This document shows positions 33,491 to 46,640 of a stretch of DNA of 64,000 nt, piece by piece. The notes beneath the pieces were generated by a model, which was not told the DNA's origin, made no database searches, and saw nothing but the letters and a program-made list of their open reading frames with translations. Every line of letters starts with the position of its first letter. The stretch's first letter is position 1. The translations under genes and the position numbers were made by a program. The stretch is from contig NC_135000.1 in the NCBI RefSeq assembly GCF_051020985.1, positions 22,164,784 to 22,228,783 on the forward strand. Direction: 5' to 3'. Source of the DNA: Nomia melanderi. Lineage: Eukaryota; Arthropoda; Insecta; Hymenoptera; Halictidae.

Positions 33491-35594
33491 GCAACGATAA
33501 CTTTTAAGAATTAAGCTAAAACTGCATGTCGAATGAGAAGTGCGGAGTGTGCAAAAGAGAAAGGGTTAAGAAGGCAAGCATTGAAGAAGCGCAGGCGGCC
33601 AGCGTTCGACTTTCCCCTCGTTTAAATTTTCTTACATCGTAACGATTACGGGTAATCTGTTGGCCGTCGATAAAATTTACAGCGAACGATAAACAACGTC
33701 GTCTCGGGGTGGTGCGAGGTCGAGCGAATTTCGGAGTGTTCGTATGCGACCGCGCCGATTCGTGGTCGGGCACTGGGAACGGCAGCACACCGCGCGCCGG
33801 CCACACGAGCGTGCACGCAAACACGTAACCATCGCGGCATAAACTTGCCATAACTCGCACCTGTTCGCGCGAACGTATCCCCGCCGTAATGGCCGCAGGA
33901 ATAGTTCGGGATTTTATGGGACGCGTCGCTCCCCCTCGGCGCGTGTTAACGCTTTGTACTTTCTCCGGGAACCGTTCTCCCTGTGTATCGTCGATGCGCC
34001 GTCAGATAGGACCCGAGCATCGAACAATCCCATAGTGATGTCCCATGAAACGCAGCTACCGTGTTATGGCGCGGGGAAAGATCATTTTAACCCTTAAGTC
34101 GTACGTTCGATCTCTCCGATTGCTGACGAAGTATACTGTAACGCTAAAATGCAAATGGAAACATAAACTATTCGTAATTTTAATGATTGAATGTTATAGT
34201 TTAATCAAGAGGTGCATGGAGTTTCAACGTTAGATATGCACGAAGGAAAATGTAGATAAATAGAGATGTTGAGTAGTTTGATAGGTCGATGTGCAATACG
34301 TAAGGGTTGGAATAATTGAAGATTAGGGTTAAGATAATTGGTTTTCACGGTGCAACTTTCTTGAGTTTCTAACAGATGATATACAGGTGAATGGTGCAAT
34401 GAGAAGAAAGTAGGGCATGTTGTAATCGTTGGACTGATGTAAATTGAAGATATTAGTAATTGGTTTGTGGAGAGGTAATAGGAAAATTGTCGCAGTCCTC
34501 CGTAATAAAGGGATAATAGAGAAGTTGTTACACTTCTGAGTAATCTATTGCTTAAGAAGGGACAGTAAAGAATTTGTAATAATTCTTGGTAGTCAGTGTT
34601 TCTTTGAATTCCTTATTCTGGGTGAAAACAACCACACAGGCGCGATTCCAACCAGACAACAGCGTCCCTCGTACAACTACCTTTTACGTCCACCGAGATT
34701 GTCTACTTTAACGATTAGATCGGTCAAGAAGTCTCCTCGCCGTCGAAGAGAAAGTTAACGCGTTGACTACCGTTGGTGCAGTTTCGCGTCATTTTATACT
34801 CGCCTGTCAAATCGAAATTGATCGGAGTCTCGTGTGCACGTTCTGAGCGAAACTGCAGAAGCAAAATGTACCGAAATAAATAGCTTTTGGTTTTTATACG
34901 GTTGAACTGGATTTTAAAGTTCGATGATTGTTTTTGGCGGAGTTTGGCGGTAAATTTGTGATTGCGTGGAAAAGAGACACGAAACGAAGGTATTTACGTC
35001 GAACGTTGTTGAAACAGACTTCCAATTTTGTTTTAATGCCTTTCGCGCGGGGAAAATAATGTACATTACAACGCGAAGCAAATTCAAAGGTATCGAAGGA
35101 TCAGCCGCGTATATTAAATGAAAAGTTCCATATTTGCGCGTGGAGCAAACACAACAAAATAAAACAATTTATTCTGACCCGAAAACAGCAGTCCACGTAG
35201 CTCGCAATGTCCGAAGTAGCACAAGTCCGAAAATGCAAGTGCACAAATGCGTCCGGCTCAATCAGCGAGAGAAATATCCGGGACATAACGTGGAAAGTCG
35301 ATAAGCTGGAAAAATTGAAAACTGAAAAGCGTATTGACTTGGTCCTGTCTTCCGGCAGCGCTGAATATCGAAATCCGGCCGGTAAAACGAAACGTGGCCG
35401 GCAGCGGCAGCTCTTGGATTTTTACAGTTAGCGTGTTGCATGCTGTATGTTAACATGTTCACGTCATTACTGGTCTCAGAGTATTGAAATGAAATTAAAA
35501 TGAACATATTGAATACACTTCATTAAATAACAATACAAGTATGTTTAATATGTATATATAAGAAATGTTCACAGTGTCACTTATTGTAATAATA
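33491..35594. other. Unannotated; CpG-rich at 33580-34090; weak MITE-like ends
   Basis: 33580-34090 is CpG-rich with overlapping antisense frames (114 and 64 codons). A possible element at 34087-34310 has ends TTAACCCTTAAGTCG and, inverted, CCAACCCTTACGTATTG, which I consider weak. 34755 carries an isolated family B end, TTAACGCGTTGACTACCG. No gene supported. Confidence 0.4.
34778..34856. other. Inverted repeat, 10-bp arms
   Basis: GCAGTTTCGC at 34778-34787 and GCGAAACTGC at 34847-34856 are perfectly complementary around about 59 bases. They lie just inside the isolated family B end at 34755, so they may be the remains of a decayed foldback element. Confidence 0.5.
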
Positions 35595-35841
35595 TTAATC
35601 CTTTGCAATTGAGTGGTGACTCTCACTCACCATCTGATTTTATACAGTGAAATTATAAAATTTGATATTTAATATTTTACCTTGTATAATTCATCAATTT
35701 GAAAAATATTGAAATAAAATAACTTCGTTCCTCAATGTACGTATGATTTCTTTCCGAGTTAGTTTCACCAAATATCGCCTTTATCTCACCAGAAAATGTT
35801 AAAATATTTGTAGTGATAAACTTCCGAGTGCAAAGCGTTAA
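35595..35841. mobile_element. TTAA-flanked MITE, family A (complete)
   Basis: A 247-bp element. The left end is TTAATCCTTTGCAATTGAG. The right end, reverse complemented, is TTAACGCTTTGCACTCGGAA. The interior (TAATTCATCAATTTGAAAA and TTCGTTCCTCAATGTACG) matches the decayed copy at 44474. Confidence 0.75.
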
Positions 35842-38175
35842 GGATAAATTGATTGCTTGATTGTGAGAAGAATGCCAAGATTTGATTACGCAAGGAAGAA
35901 GAAGTATTAATATTAGAAATAGAAACGAATTTGGTATTTACTCTGTCTACTGTAAAGATTAACTATCGGTGAAAGTAATATCTAACTTCCATTCAAAAAC
36001 AGTAAATAACATTTACATATGTCGAATTTGATTAAAAATTTTAATTTGACGAAAATTTTAATCGTTAGTTTTACACGATATTATAAGGTAAAGTTAAATC
36101 AGATCGACGAATTTTTTCGAGTTCCGATTGGTTTGATACTAGATTCTTGATTAATAAGTTAAATACTATAATTAATTTCATTCCAATACTATGAACAGTG
36201 TACGAGGAAACCGAAAATAAATCGATTGTTACAGTTTCTATAACAATTACATATTGATCATGTTAAATGCTCAGTTGTTCTAGCGTTAGAGATTGTAATA
36301 TCGGTCATTTTCGAGTCATTGTTGCAGCACGATAGCGCCTATCGAGTAGCCGCCCCTGGTGTTCTCGTCCAGTTACGATATATTTCGACGGTCATTTATA
36401 TCGTTCTCGTGTCTGGTTTCGATACGTGGCCACGCGTTTCAGAACCAAGTTCCGCTGACGCAACGCGGCATCGACGCGCCGTTCAACGTCACCCTCGATT
36501 CCGCCCAGCCATTAATTTCTTTTCCCGTTCGAGAACTCATTTGCGAGCTGTCCCGGCCTCGTCTTCCCGGGGATTAATGGAGATTACTTGTTGCGAAGAT
36601 TTTCGCGGCGGCGGCCAAGGTTTTCGCATTCTTCGACTCGCTCGGAGAGAAAAATCGCCTGATAAACGTTCAGCTTAATCATAACTATAAATAGAACTTC
36701 ATCGTTCTTGCACCTCACGATCGGTAATTATCAATCTATCATCACGAATGAATGGATATTCCTGAATTTATCGATTCATTTACGAGTTCTGATTGATCCT
36801 TTAGTCTCCTAATTGTATTAAAATGTATCAATTTTTTCCGATAATCGGAACATATTTCATTCGACGATATTGAATCTGCGAGAAGAAATTTATATTTTTA
36901 GCAATCGTATCATGATACTATAATTTATGTATATTATTAACAAATGAATGTATCAAACAATTGAATTCTTAATGAAATATTTTCTAAATTAACGACTGAT
37001 AAATAATATTGCTCGATGCTTCCATGATAAAATTCAACATTATATTAAATCAGCCAAAGACTCTCATATTCTGATAGGAAATTCCAACGAAAATTTAATT
37101 ATATTAAATACGTTGCCCTATTTTATTGACAACCTTCATACTGTCTTTTTTACTTTCCTCATTCCTAACATTTCGCCCTACATTACAATACAAATGAAAA
37201 GCTAAAAAATATAACAAGATTTCCTCGTTAACCTGCCGGAATTTCGGTTTCACGGAAATCCCGATTTTTCGTTAACGAGTTCCCTGAATATTCGGGCAAA
37301 GTTGTGCGAGAGAAATCACGAAAATCATCGGCGCCGCTGGAGACAAGAATAACCGGCACCGAAAATGTTTGTACGAAATTACAGCGATAATTTCTTCCGG
37401 TGCGGTTCATTATCCGTCGCCATTGTCCCGGCGGCGCCATTCGCGAGCATTCGGAGCGGCTGGAACGCAGGCCAGAAATGCACCGCGGGGACGCATTATA
37501 TCGCGGATCGGCGCAAATTTAGTCGATAAGTACTTTCGAGGACCGCGCGTCGGCGAAAAATCGCGATGAAATTACAATCGGGACTACGGCGAGCCCGGCG
37601 CGGCCATTTCTACGCTATATACCGCGCGCATCCGCCCCTAATTATTTCTTCCCGCTGCTCGCGGAATTCACGAAGTGAGTCGCTGACATCACGCGTCTCT
37701 CCCGTTCCAGCGGAGAATTTGATGTATCCCGGCAGATCGCATTTTTTCTTCGAATCAACTGGGAAATTAACGGAAATATTCGGCGAATCCCGAAGCCCGT
37801 GAAAATTTGAAAAAACAAGTCGGGAGTTTTGAAGCGACGAGACGGATAGCAGTTCGGATAATAGTTCAGCGTTCGGATGTAAAAGTTTGCGGAATTTAAT
37901 CTGTCTTCTCGCGTCGAATTTTTCTGAAATTGTTGGAGTTATTCTTTTACGTGAATGGAATATCGGGAGTCTACGTATGCCGTTCAAGATTTTCGGAAAC
38001 ACGTTTTTTAGAAGAACCCGGGTGAACCATGATTTCGGTTATCGAAATATTGACATTGGAATTAGAGCTCTGAAAGTTTATTTATTATTAAATCGCAAAT
38101 ATTGCGTGTTTATCATTTTCGTTGATCTACGACACTAATGAAGTAAAAAGAATTTTAACTTGCGACGATATTTAT
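35842..38175. other. Unannotated; GC-rich at 36310-36670 and 37210-37800
   Basis: An isolated family C right end closes at 36286-36289 (GTTCTAGCGTTAG). Frames of 119 and 130 codons lie in the GC-rich blocks without a recognisable domain. No gene supported. Confidence 0.5.
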
Positions 38176-38192
38176 ATGGTTATTATAACCAT
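38176..38192. other. 17-bp perfect palindrome
   Basis: ATGGTTATTATAACCAT: two 8-base arms around a single T, in AT-rich DNA. It could be a dimeric transcription-factor site or chance. Confidence 0.5.
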
Positions 38193-41138
38193 GATACAGT
38201 TCCCACTCGAGAGAATGAAGATTTATTTCAATTTCTTTTTGGCAAATTGATTTATAAACTCGTGAATTTGTATGAACATCAGCTGCCTATTGGTTTATTG
38301 TGACTGCCAATCCCACGATTGAGAACGTGATAGATAATCGAACAACGGGTCGAATTTCGCTGGCGATGAACGATCGGCGTTCGATCGCGGCAACAAAGGG
38401 CTTTATGAAACAACTTACCCCATCCGGATGGTATTTCGGCACGCCGCTGGGCGTTGTTACCGAACCGCAAAATTCGGTGAGGACATCCTGTAGCTTTCGC
38501 GTGGAATCTGAAACAATGGAGTCGAAACTAAAATTCGACGTGTAGTGCGTTGTTGCGGTGTCGATCGTGCGCGATCTCGCGTGAACCTTCGTCCGAACAT
38601 TCCAAAAACAAGCTGACGCCATTGCGATTAGAGATGTTCAAATAATAATAACAACGGTTTAATCGAAATGTCGTTTAACCATCGATGCAACCAGCCAGCG
38701 AAACAATGATTAAAAACGGGAACATAAATCGCAGAATACAGAAGAAAATTGTTTCATTCCCGAGAAACAATAATTAAGATCGGGATGCAAAGGCTTTTTA
38801 TATTTCATTGACCAACGCAGAGGGGTATCAACGGAAAACGCGGAGTCGAATAAAACCTCGTTTCCTGTTCTGTTCATTTTCTCGTTTCTTCGACTTTCGC
38901 GCGAGTGTTTAATTAACGTTCATGCGGCCACGTGGAAATTTATGCAAACCGTTGTTTCCGCATCCGGGGAGAATTAATAACACGCTAAGTTCCGCGGCCA
39001 CCTAACTGTGCGAACGCTCGTCCATCATTCTCGACGGAAAATAAGATTCGCGTTTGCGGAATGGAATTTCGGGAAACTTTCGCGGGTCTTGAAACTATCG
39101 CGCTCGCGAGATCTCGGGAAGTGGACGTGTTATAGTTCTTCGGCTCTTTCTCGATCTAATCACGTTGTATTTCTTTAATGCAGCTGGGAATTTATTGTCT
39201 TTCGATCTGATCGTATTTTCTTCTTTGAAGATACTTTCGAAAGATTTTGAACTACTTGAGATATGTATAGTAAAATTGTTAATAGTAATTTTCAGTTAAT
39301 AATAATATTATAATAAAAATATTAATATTCTTGTCATTTTCTCGACATTATTTGAAATGAATAGGTGAGCCAAGGATCACGACAGGTTCAGCAAATGGAA
39401 TTGTACTAGAAAGATCTTTAGTAATCGCGATTGTTCGTCTTATAGGGGTTGCAAGAAGCTCGAAGGGTTGAGAGATTCAAAACTGACCAACAATTCGGAT
39501 CTCCCTATTTTTCCCTACCGCCCTTTTTAATGACTGCAATGAATAGAGCGGTGAATAGAGTCGCGTCGCTCAGAATGCCAAGGGAAAGACGTGGAACGTA
39601 AGCTTCATTGTTTATGGAATTATGGAAATTTCTAGAGGCATCGTCCGAGAGGAAGTGAAATATATTCTGGTCGCGTCGAGACGTGTCTGGCCTCGAGATA
39701 AATTCCAAATTTCCAGAATGTGTCTTTCTCGTGTGAGCCACGAGCTTAACCGAAGACCGAACAGCTCGCATATTCGGAATTTTCGATACTCGAGCCCATA
39801 TGCGACGAATCTCTTCTTTTATTTGTCGTTTCTGCGATGGTCAACAAATAAATATCGTCATTGTTAAAATAACAGAGGAAATTCCGAATGTTCCATGGTG
39901 AAAAAGTATTGCGAGAAAATTTGCTTTATTTGAAATCATGATCTTTATCTACTTTAAGTTACATTTTGAATCATTGACAATAGAATCAAGATTAAAAAGA
40001 TACTGTTCCAAGACTGTCTCATTTTTTACAAAACTCATTCTTTAGTCATTATCATAGATTTATACATCAAAGAACCGATCTATGCAACAGTAAATTACCA
40101 CTCTCAATATTCCAAATAAATACTTGAAAAAATTCATTCGTTACAGCGCTAAAAAGTATCCCCTGCGCCCTTCAAACGTTTCAAAAAACATTTAACCTTT
40201 CATTCCCAAGAAACGTAAGCTCTTTTTCGAGCGTCGGGAATATTCCAAAATCGTGACCAGAATTCGTCGTGGTCATCTTAATTTCTCATTTTTCTGGACG
40301 CAAGCGCAATTTCCAATTGCTAGGGTCGCGGGGAGGACCGATTTTCGGACGGAAGCGTGAATTTCCGCGCGTGGACGTTAATCACGCGGCCCGGCAGAGC
40401 CGCGATCCATCATCGTCCTCGTCAATCGGCCCGAAAATAGTCGTCGTCCAAAAATACCCCGGCCGTTAAGTGCATTATGACGTCGGCGCCGGTTGATTAG
40501 GCCAATGGTCTCCTATTATTAGTCAATTCCGCGGCGTTATTTCCTCTGGAAACAACTGAATCCCAGATGTCCGATCGATCGCGCGTCCTCTCGCCGTCCG
40601 CGCCCCTCGTTCTCTTCCTTATGGGCGGCCCCCGCAATAAACCGACCGAACCATTACCTTTTTCCCTGTCCGACGTTCCTTCTCCCGATCCGTTTGAGAA
40701 CGGCCAGCGAGCCGGCTAATATCGTCCTGATATCGCTGTAATTATAGCTTCCAACGACGCTACGAGCTGTTGACATTCGTTCCTCGACGTTCGTTCTACG
40801 ACGCGGCCGACTATTTCCTAAGCGAAGTCGATTTTTGACAGTGTTTGCCCTCTACCCACGGATTTATCTTGGAGTAGCGAACTCCGCGGGATGTTATTCG
40901 AAAAGAGATTGAAGAAATTACAGGTTTCTTTTTGAAGAGGTAGCTGCGTTAGGTTCAAGCGTTTACGATACGATTTAGAAACATCCGTATGATTCTTTGG
41001 AAAAGTTAGATTGCTATTACTTTTGTGATTCAAATTTTGTGGCAGATGAGAAGTTTCTGATGAACATATTTTTGAAATCCATGAACTTTCAATTATGTTG
41101 ATTATAAGGAAATATGATATTAGAAAAAGATCCGATGT
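38193..41138. other. Unannotated; GC-rich at 38280-39130 and 40250-40850
   Basis: No gene supported. AT-rich intervals at 39200-39400 and 39900-40200. All frames are short or overlap on both strands. Confidence 0.5.
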
Positions 41139-41382
41139 TTAACATGCTTACCGCCATGAGGATTTAGAGTATTTCGTATAACTACTTATCGTGGCATGGC
41201 AAAGGCAAATGGTATTAGAATTAGTTATCAATGATTTGGTATCATAGTACTGAAGTTATATTATTATTTAGTTACTCGTGTTATTAACCATTTTAACTCG
41301 ACATTAGGTTTCTTCTTATAATTGTTTCCAAGTAATTTGGACACCAAGTCATTAGTGTCCACCGTAGCAGTCAACGTGTTAA
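41139..41382. mobile_element. TTAA-flanked MITE, family B (complete)
   Basis: A 244-bp element. The left end is TTAACATGCTTACCGCCATG, like the CACGTTAAGCGCC arm. The right end, reverse complemented, is TTAACACGTTGACTGCTACG, the other arm. It therefore links the two end types as the two sides of one element. Confidence 0.65.
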
Positions 41383-41397
41383 GATAAAGCCTAAAGA

Positions 41398-41635
41398 TTA
41401 GCACGTTAAGCGCCCTGTCAGTCACTGGTGACTGACATTTCTGACTAGAAAACAATCGTAACATACAAGATAACCGATGTGAGATGAAAATGTTTACTAA
41501 CGTAACTAAGTTGATAACAGTGTAATGCAAACACTGTAACGCCAAATAATTAATAATTGTTCCTGCTTTTCTTTGCTACAAAAGAAAAACTCTATGGGAA
41601 AACGCTTAAGATTTTCGTGGCGCTTAACGTGTTAA
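41398..41635. mobile_element. TTAA-flanked MITE, family B (complete)
   Basis: A 238-bp element, 15 bp after the previous one. The left end is TTAGCACGTTAAGCGCC (TTAA decayed to TTAG). The right end, reverse complemented, is TTAACACGTTAAGCGCCACG. The ends are near-perfect inverses. The interior AACGCCAAATAATTAATAAT matches the copy at 24895. Confidence 0.8.
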
Positions 41636-44473
41636 GAAATTGATAGATAAAAGAAAGTTTGAAGATAAAGTTTAGCAATGAAAGTAAGAGGTCGCAACAT
41701 TGTGTATTCTTTGATTCGGTGGTCGATGGGATAGATCCTTGAGTTATTTCCCTTCGAAAATATTTACTATACTTCCGAAGACCCTCGCCAGGGACGACAC
41801 GCAGCTTCTCACCGACCCACGGTCCCTTTACAACCCAGCCCGGCCGACACGCGAGACCGTTGTCAGACTTTTTACTTACAAGCTGCCAAGTCCTGGAGCT
41901 GTTGAAATTCCGCCGGCGAGAGCTTGTCCCAGTGAAAGGCCATCTCTTACTTCTGCTCTCGATCTCCCACAGGACGAACGTCCGGTCGATGAATGCTGAA
42001 GATCGTCACCTGCGGACAGGGAAACATTGTCGGATTAGGGAACGCTCTCTCGATCCAGTCACCTACAAACTCGACCGCGAAACTCGTCCTGACGGAAATT
42101 TCTGATTTAAAAACTTTTCCCTTCCCCGCCGCGCGATCTTTTTTACGGCCGAGTTCGTCAAATTTATTCTACTATGCATATTTCGGGTGCAGAACGTAAC
42201 ATTTTGAAAATGGAAAAAGCGATTTACTGTCCCACCTGTTACGTAAAGTAAAATATGGCAGGAGGAAATGGCTTATGGAAAATGAAGGTAGAAGCTTCAC
42301 GCTTTATAATGAGCACGAGTGAAATATTGTATAACCTTTTATGAAAAAACCGCGGGAGTTCAAAGGTCAGCGTTTTCTACCGTGTACTGATTCTCTAATT
42401 TTTGTAGTGTAGCGCATATTCATTATATTAAGAGACCGAGGTCTCATTAATGTATCCAATGCGCACACAAGAAAAATACAAAAGTGATTCTTATTTGCGT
42501 AATTGAATCTTTGAAGTGTAACGTTGTTTAATTCTTCAGAAGCACGATACAAACGAAAACTAAAGTGACAATAAAATGCAATGAACCAGCGTTTCCCCGT
42601 AGTGCAACACAAAACAGGCATAAAATCTCATCTTCATTAAATTTATCGAACTCACTGACCAGAAATATTGTCCTCCTATTTTAATATATTCCTCCGGCGT
42701 TTCCGATTGAAAGGGCAGCCTTTGAAACAGCGGTACAGACTGTCCCGTGTATATTACTGGACCGATAATTTAATTCCGTACGATACCAAATAACAAATAA
42801 TTACTTGGAAAACACGGGGAAACGTATTCGCCGGTGGAATATACCGGCGAATGATTTAGCGGGGCGTGAGCCACCATGATCTCCCGTTTTTTTTCCGGCG
42901 ACGGTAACCCGACGATCGGAGTGGCCTCGCTAACAAAATACCACTAGAACATCGTGGCGAGAAAGAGAGAAAAATAGAAAGAGATAAAGATAGGAAGAGA
43001 AAAAGCTTCCCAGTTTTTATTTACTCGACTGGTGTGCTTTTATTTTCGACTGGTTGCGCGCGCGTGCTCCGCCGAGGCTTTGTCTGCAACCCTTCACCGA
43101 ATTTCACGTGTTTCCGGTCCGTTTGGGATTTCCCCGTCTTCCCCAGATACGTATCCCTCGTGTCCTTTTCTTCCGAAACTTCCGTCAAACCGTTCGCGCA
43201 CGTAGATTTTGCTTTAACGGGGAAACAAAACGATTTCAGAAGGAAAAGGAGTCGATAGAGAGCCACCGAAAGGGATGCAGGTTTTTGTTTCTTCAAAGGA
43301 AGCTGCAAGCTTCTTTCCCTTTTCCTTCAGTTTTCGATTATGTGGATGGTTCATCGAAGCGAACGAGTGCACATAATTCTTTTGTGTCCTTTGTAAAGCT
43401 TTCCTACAGAGAACCGTTCATATTCCTGATAATAAAGGATTCTGGATGATTGCGATGATCTTTCTTTATTAACGTTGGAAGGGTTTGATTATCGTTAATA
43501 ATTTTCTAATACAGATCCAAAGTATCCGAGATCACGATTATTTCGAATAAAACATGTCGGAGAAAAGAGTAAACCGAGACACGACAGCAGAAACAGGAAA
43601 TTTTCTATCATACTTGTCAAATGAGCGATCCGACTATTTTCAAAGTTCCGCCCTTTTGAAACACGGAAATTTTCTAGGGAAGAATAAGATCGTAAAAGGT
43701 GACTGAAAGGACGACAAAATTTTATTCCTCGGAAAGGAAGTCGGCGGCGTCTTCATTGAGTTCTGGTTTCCATGAAGTTTGCGGAACTTTCTACGGAAAT
43801 GCAGTTCTTCGAGCGGAAGGCGAGAGAAAAAAAGAATTTTGGCGGAAAGAACGTGGAAGATAGGCGAGGAAACTGCGAGTTTTGCATACATTTCTGGAAA
43901 GGAACACAGTAGTCTGGATTCCGCGAGGCCTACGAAAGTTTACGCGGAAATGTAATTTTTAATGGCGACCCCGGGAAACGTTTCCAGCGCAGATGCAGCA
44001 CCCGCCAGGTAAGGAAACTCGAGCGTGAAACTGTCGTTCCAAAAACCGAAAGTTTTTTCGCAGGAAAATCTCGGAAGTTTACTGTTCGAATTTTAGGGAA
44101 GCCGGGATTCGTTGCTGGATATTTGTTATTTTTACCGTGAACTCCTTCGCGGCCAATCGAACAATACGTCGAATGAAATAAAGCGTTGCATTCCCGGGAA
44201 ACGATTTCAGTTTCCGATGAACGGTGCACACGTGTCCATTCGGATTTAAAATCCGACATTATTTCGGATTTGTGGAAGGAATTTATGAGGAACTTCGTTT
44301 ACGCGGTTTCGATTGAAGAAACGTTATTAAGCGACGTGGAGATTGATTTAAGTTAGAATTGATAATGAGTTGTCGTGGACTTTAAACATAAGTGATATTT
44401 TGTTTAATTTGTAGATAATGCGAAGAGTAATGAAATTCGATGGAAGTTGTCGTCACTGCTTTCAATCACCAAA
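41636..44473. other. Unannotated; GC-richer at 41740-42150, 43020-43270 and 43620-44340
   Basis: Frames up to 131 codons lie in GC-richer patches on both strands, with no domain or splice support. No gene supported. Confidence 0.5.
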
Positions 44474-44716
44474 TGTATTTCATTGCACCTCAGATCTGTC
44501 ACTTACAATTAGTCACCACTTCATTTCATAGTAAATTTATAAAGTTTAGTATTTATTATTAAACTTTCTGTAATTCATCAATCTATGAAATACTCAAACA
44601 AAATAGCATCGTTCCTCAATTCATGTGATTTATTAAGTTGATATAAAAAAACATCCCCAGTATCTCATAAAAAAAGTATCGAATATTTCTAAAGAAAACT
44701 TGTATAGGAGACTTAA
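44474..44716. mobile_element. Decayed family A MITE
   Basis: Interior landmarks match 35595-35841 in order: CATTGCACCTCAG near the left end, TAATTCATCAATCTATGAAA, CATCGTTCCTCAATTCATG, then ATCTCATAAAA. The terminal inverted repeats are eroded. A TTAA remains at 44713-44716. Confidence 0.55.
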
Positions 44717-46464
44717 GAATGCATCAGATTCCATAACCCAGTAATAAAATACTTCTTGCCTGCAGTATATTCGGAATCTACTATTCCAATGGCGTTTAGT
44801 GCTTCCGAAACTGATACATAAATAAACAATATTCCGTGTACGACTGCAACAAAACTTTATGTTCCCATTGCTCAAAACCGGAAGTTAAATTCGGTCGATC
44901 ACAACTGTGTCCAAGCCAATTTCGCCGGAGTAGCGACGTTCTGAGTTACGAAGCTCGATACAAAAGGGTATTCTAATTCGAAATCACGAGTTTCATTGCG
45001 CTACGGAAAAAGGAACTTCCTTCTTTCTACCTTTGGCTTTCCTTCGCTGCGTTCGGAACGAATTTCCGTGCGGGCGAGTCGTAACGGCGTTCGATTTCGA
45101 CCCGCGCCACCTAATCTGTACACAAAGCGACGCCGATAATAAGCTTAATCGACGAAAGCGGCGGTACGCGGTCGTTTTAATTCTAATGAACGGCCATACG
45201 TGATCTCGCGATAGAGAGTCGCTCTATCGGATGACAATTTAACTGGATATTGTGTAACCCGCCGTTGGAAATACACCGCTCGCACTGGGCTTTCGATCTA
45301 TTAATGCAACAACAAGGGAGTGTCCGCGAATTCCACGAAAATTCCGCTCGAACCTGTCGTTGGACCGAAATTCCTAGATTAATCGTGTAAATTGTCGACC
45401 TGACGCGGCGATGCATGGACACGGACGGACTTTCGGACATACTCGTGCGGAATATATGTATGTTTTTGTATAATAACACTAGCAGCACTTTATATATACC
45501 TATTTCTACTCTAATCAATCAAATATCTGGCTGCAAAAGAAAGATAAACAAGTTGGATGATAAACCTTTCTTCGTAGAAATAGAAGCAAAAGGAAAGACA
45601 TAGAAAAACTGATTAATCGGACAGTGATGGAATTGATATAAAGTTAAATGAACGAAAGGAAACGCAGAACCTTTAATCGAATTTCAAAATCGGTCATTTG
45701 ACCGGTTTGCAGTACATTTAGTGATAAAGAATAATAGAAACATGTTGAATAAAAGTAACGATATATAATATAATACAGTTTAATAACAAATGTTGGTAAT
45801 AAAATGAAGTTTCCAGTTAAACTTTTCACTCTAAGTGTAGCAATGATAGAAAAAAGATAAATAACCAGCCATTGAAAACATCTGAAGCACCACATTCTTC
45901 GTTTTGTACATCCAAAAGAATATATCGATTCCACCGAAATAAAAATAAAAATATCTAAGAAAACTAATTGTATCTAACATACAGCCTTCGCAAAGGCTCA
46001 GTATATTCGTGAATCTTTGATTTCCACTTGCGGCGAGCTTAAAGACGCCGCGTTCAGCCGGAAGTGGAGCACGCGACCGCGAGAAAGGACGGAGACCGGC
46101 GTTCCGCCGGCAAAAGATTGCAACCGTGGCTGGATTTTCGTGAATTAGACGGTAGATTACGTAACCGTCGAGCGTTTCGAGGTGTTCCCATTCGAGGATG
46201 CGCGCGGCGGCCTTTAATTTCGCCCGCGAGCGTACCAAGCCGAGTGACGGCTGCGAGCTTTTGTGCAGCGGTAAGTTTCACGCGGCGACGCGACGCAGCG
46301 AGCTGCAGAACCGTGAACAAAACCGCTAGTGGGAGGTAGTTAAGCAAATTTACCGTTCCTTGGTCGCGACCGTGCACCAGGCACGGCTTATCAGTCTCGA
46401 AGATCCTCCCCGAAAGTTGGAAACTCTGTTTAGATATCTGTTCCGAAAAAAAATTGCTGTCAGC
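44717..46464. other. Unannotated; GC-rich at 44880-45400 and 46030-46400
   Basis: Frames of 111, 135 and 107 codons (all minus) fall in or across GC-rich patches, with no recognised family. No gene supported. Confidence 0.5.
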
Positions 46465-46640
46465 TCAACACGTTGAATGCGGTGTTGTTAGGGTCATTGG
46501 CGACTCCCAACCAAATGAAATTATTATAATTAACTTAATTAAACGATAATTGTATTAGAACGAAGCGATGATATTCTGCAAGATAAATGCGCTATAAAAT
46601 GCGAAATTGTTCGTAATTCGCGTCAACATTTTACCAACTG
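46465..46640. mobile_element. Family B MITE fragment (left part)
   Basis: The left end reads TCAACACGTTGAATGCGGTG (TTAA decayed to TCAA), followed by GTCATTGGCGACTCCCAACC, which parallels GTCACTGGTGACTGAC at the start of 41398. No right end found. Confidence 0.4.

Noticed and set aside
34087..34310. TTAA-flanked element
   Set aside because: The right flank is TTGG and the inverted-repeat match is short. Mentioned only in the regional note.
44880..44950. Segment GGAAGTTAAATTCGG reminiscent of the 5S rRNA internal region
   Set aside because: Flanking 5S box elements and the expected length are absent.
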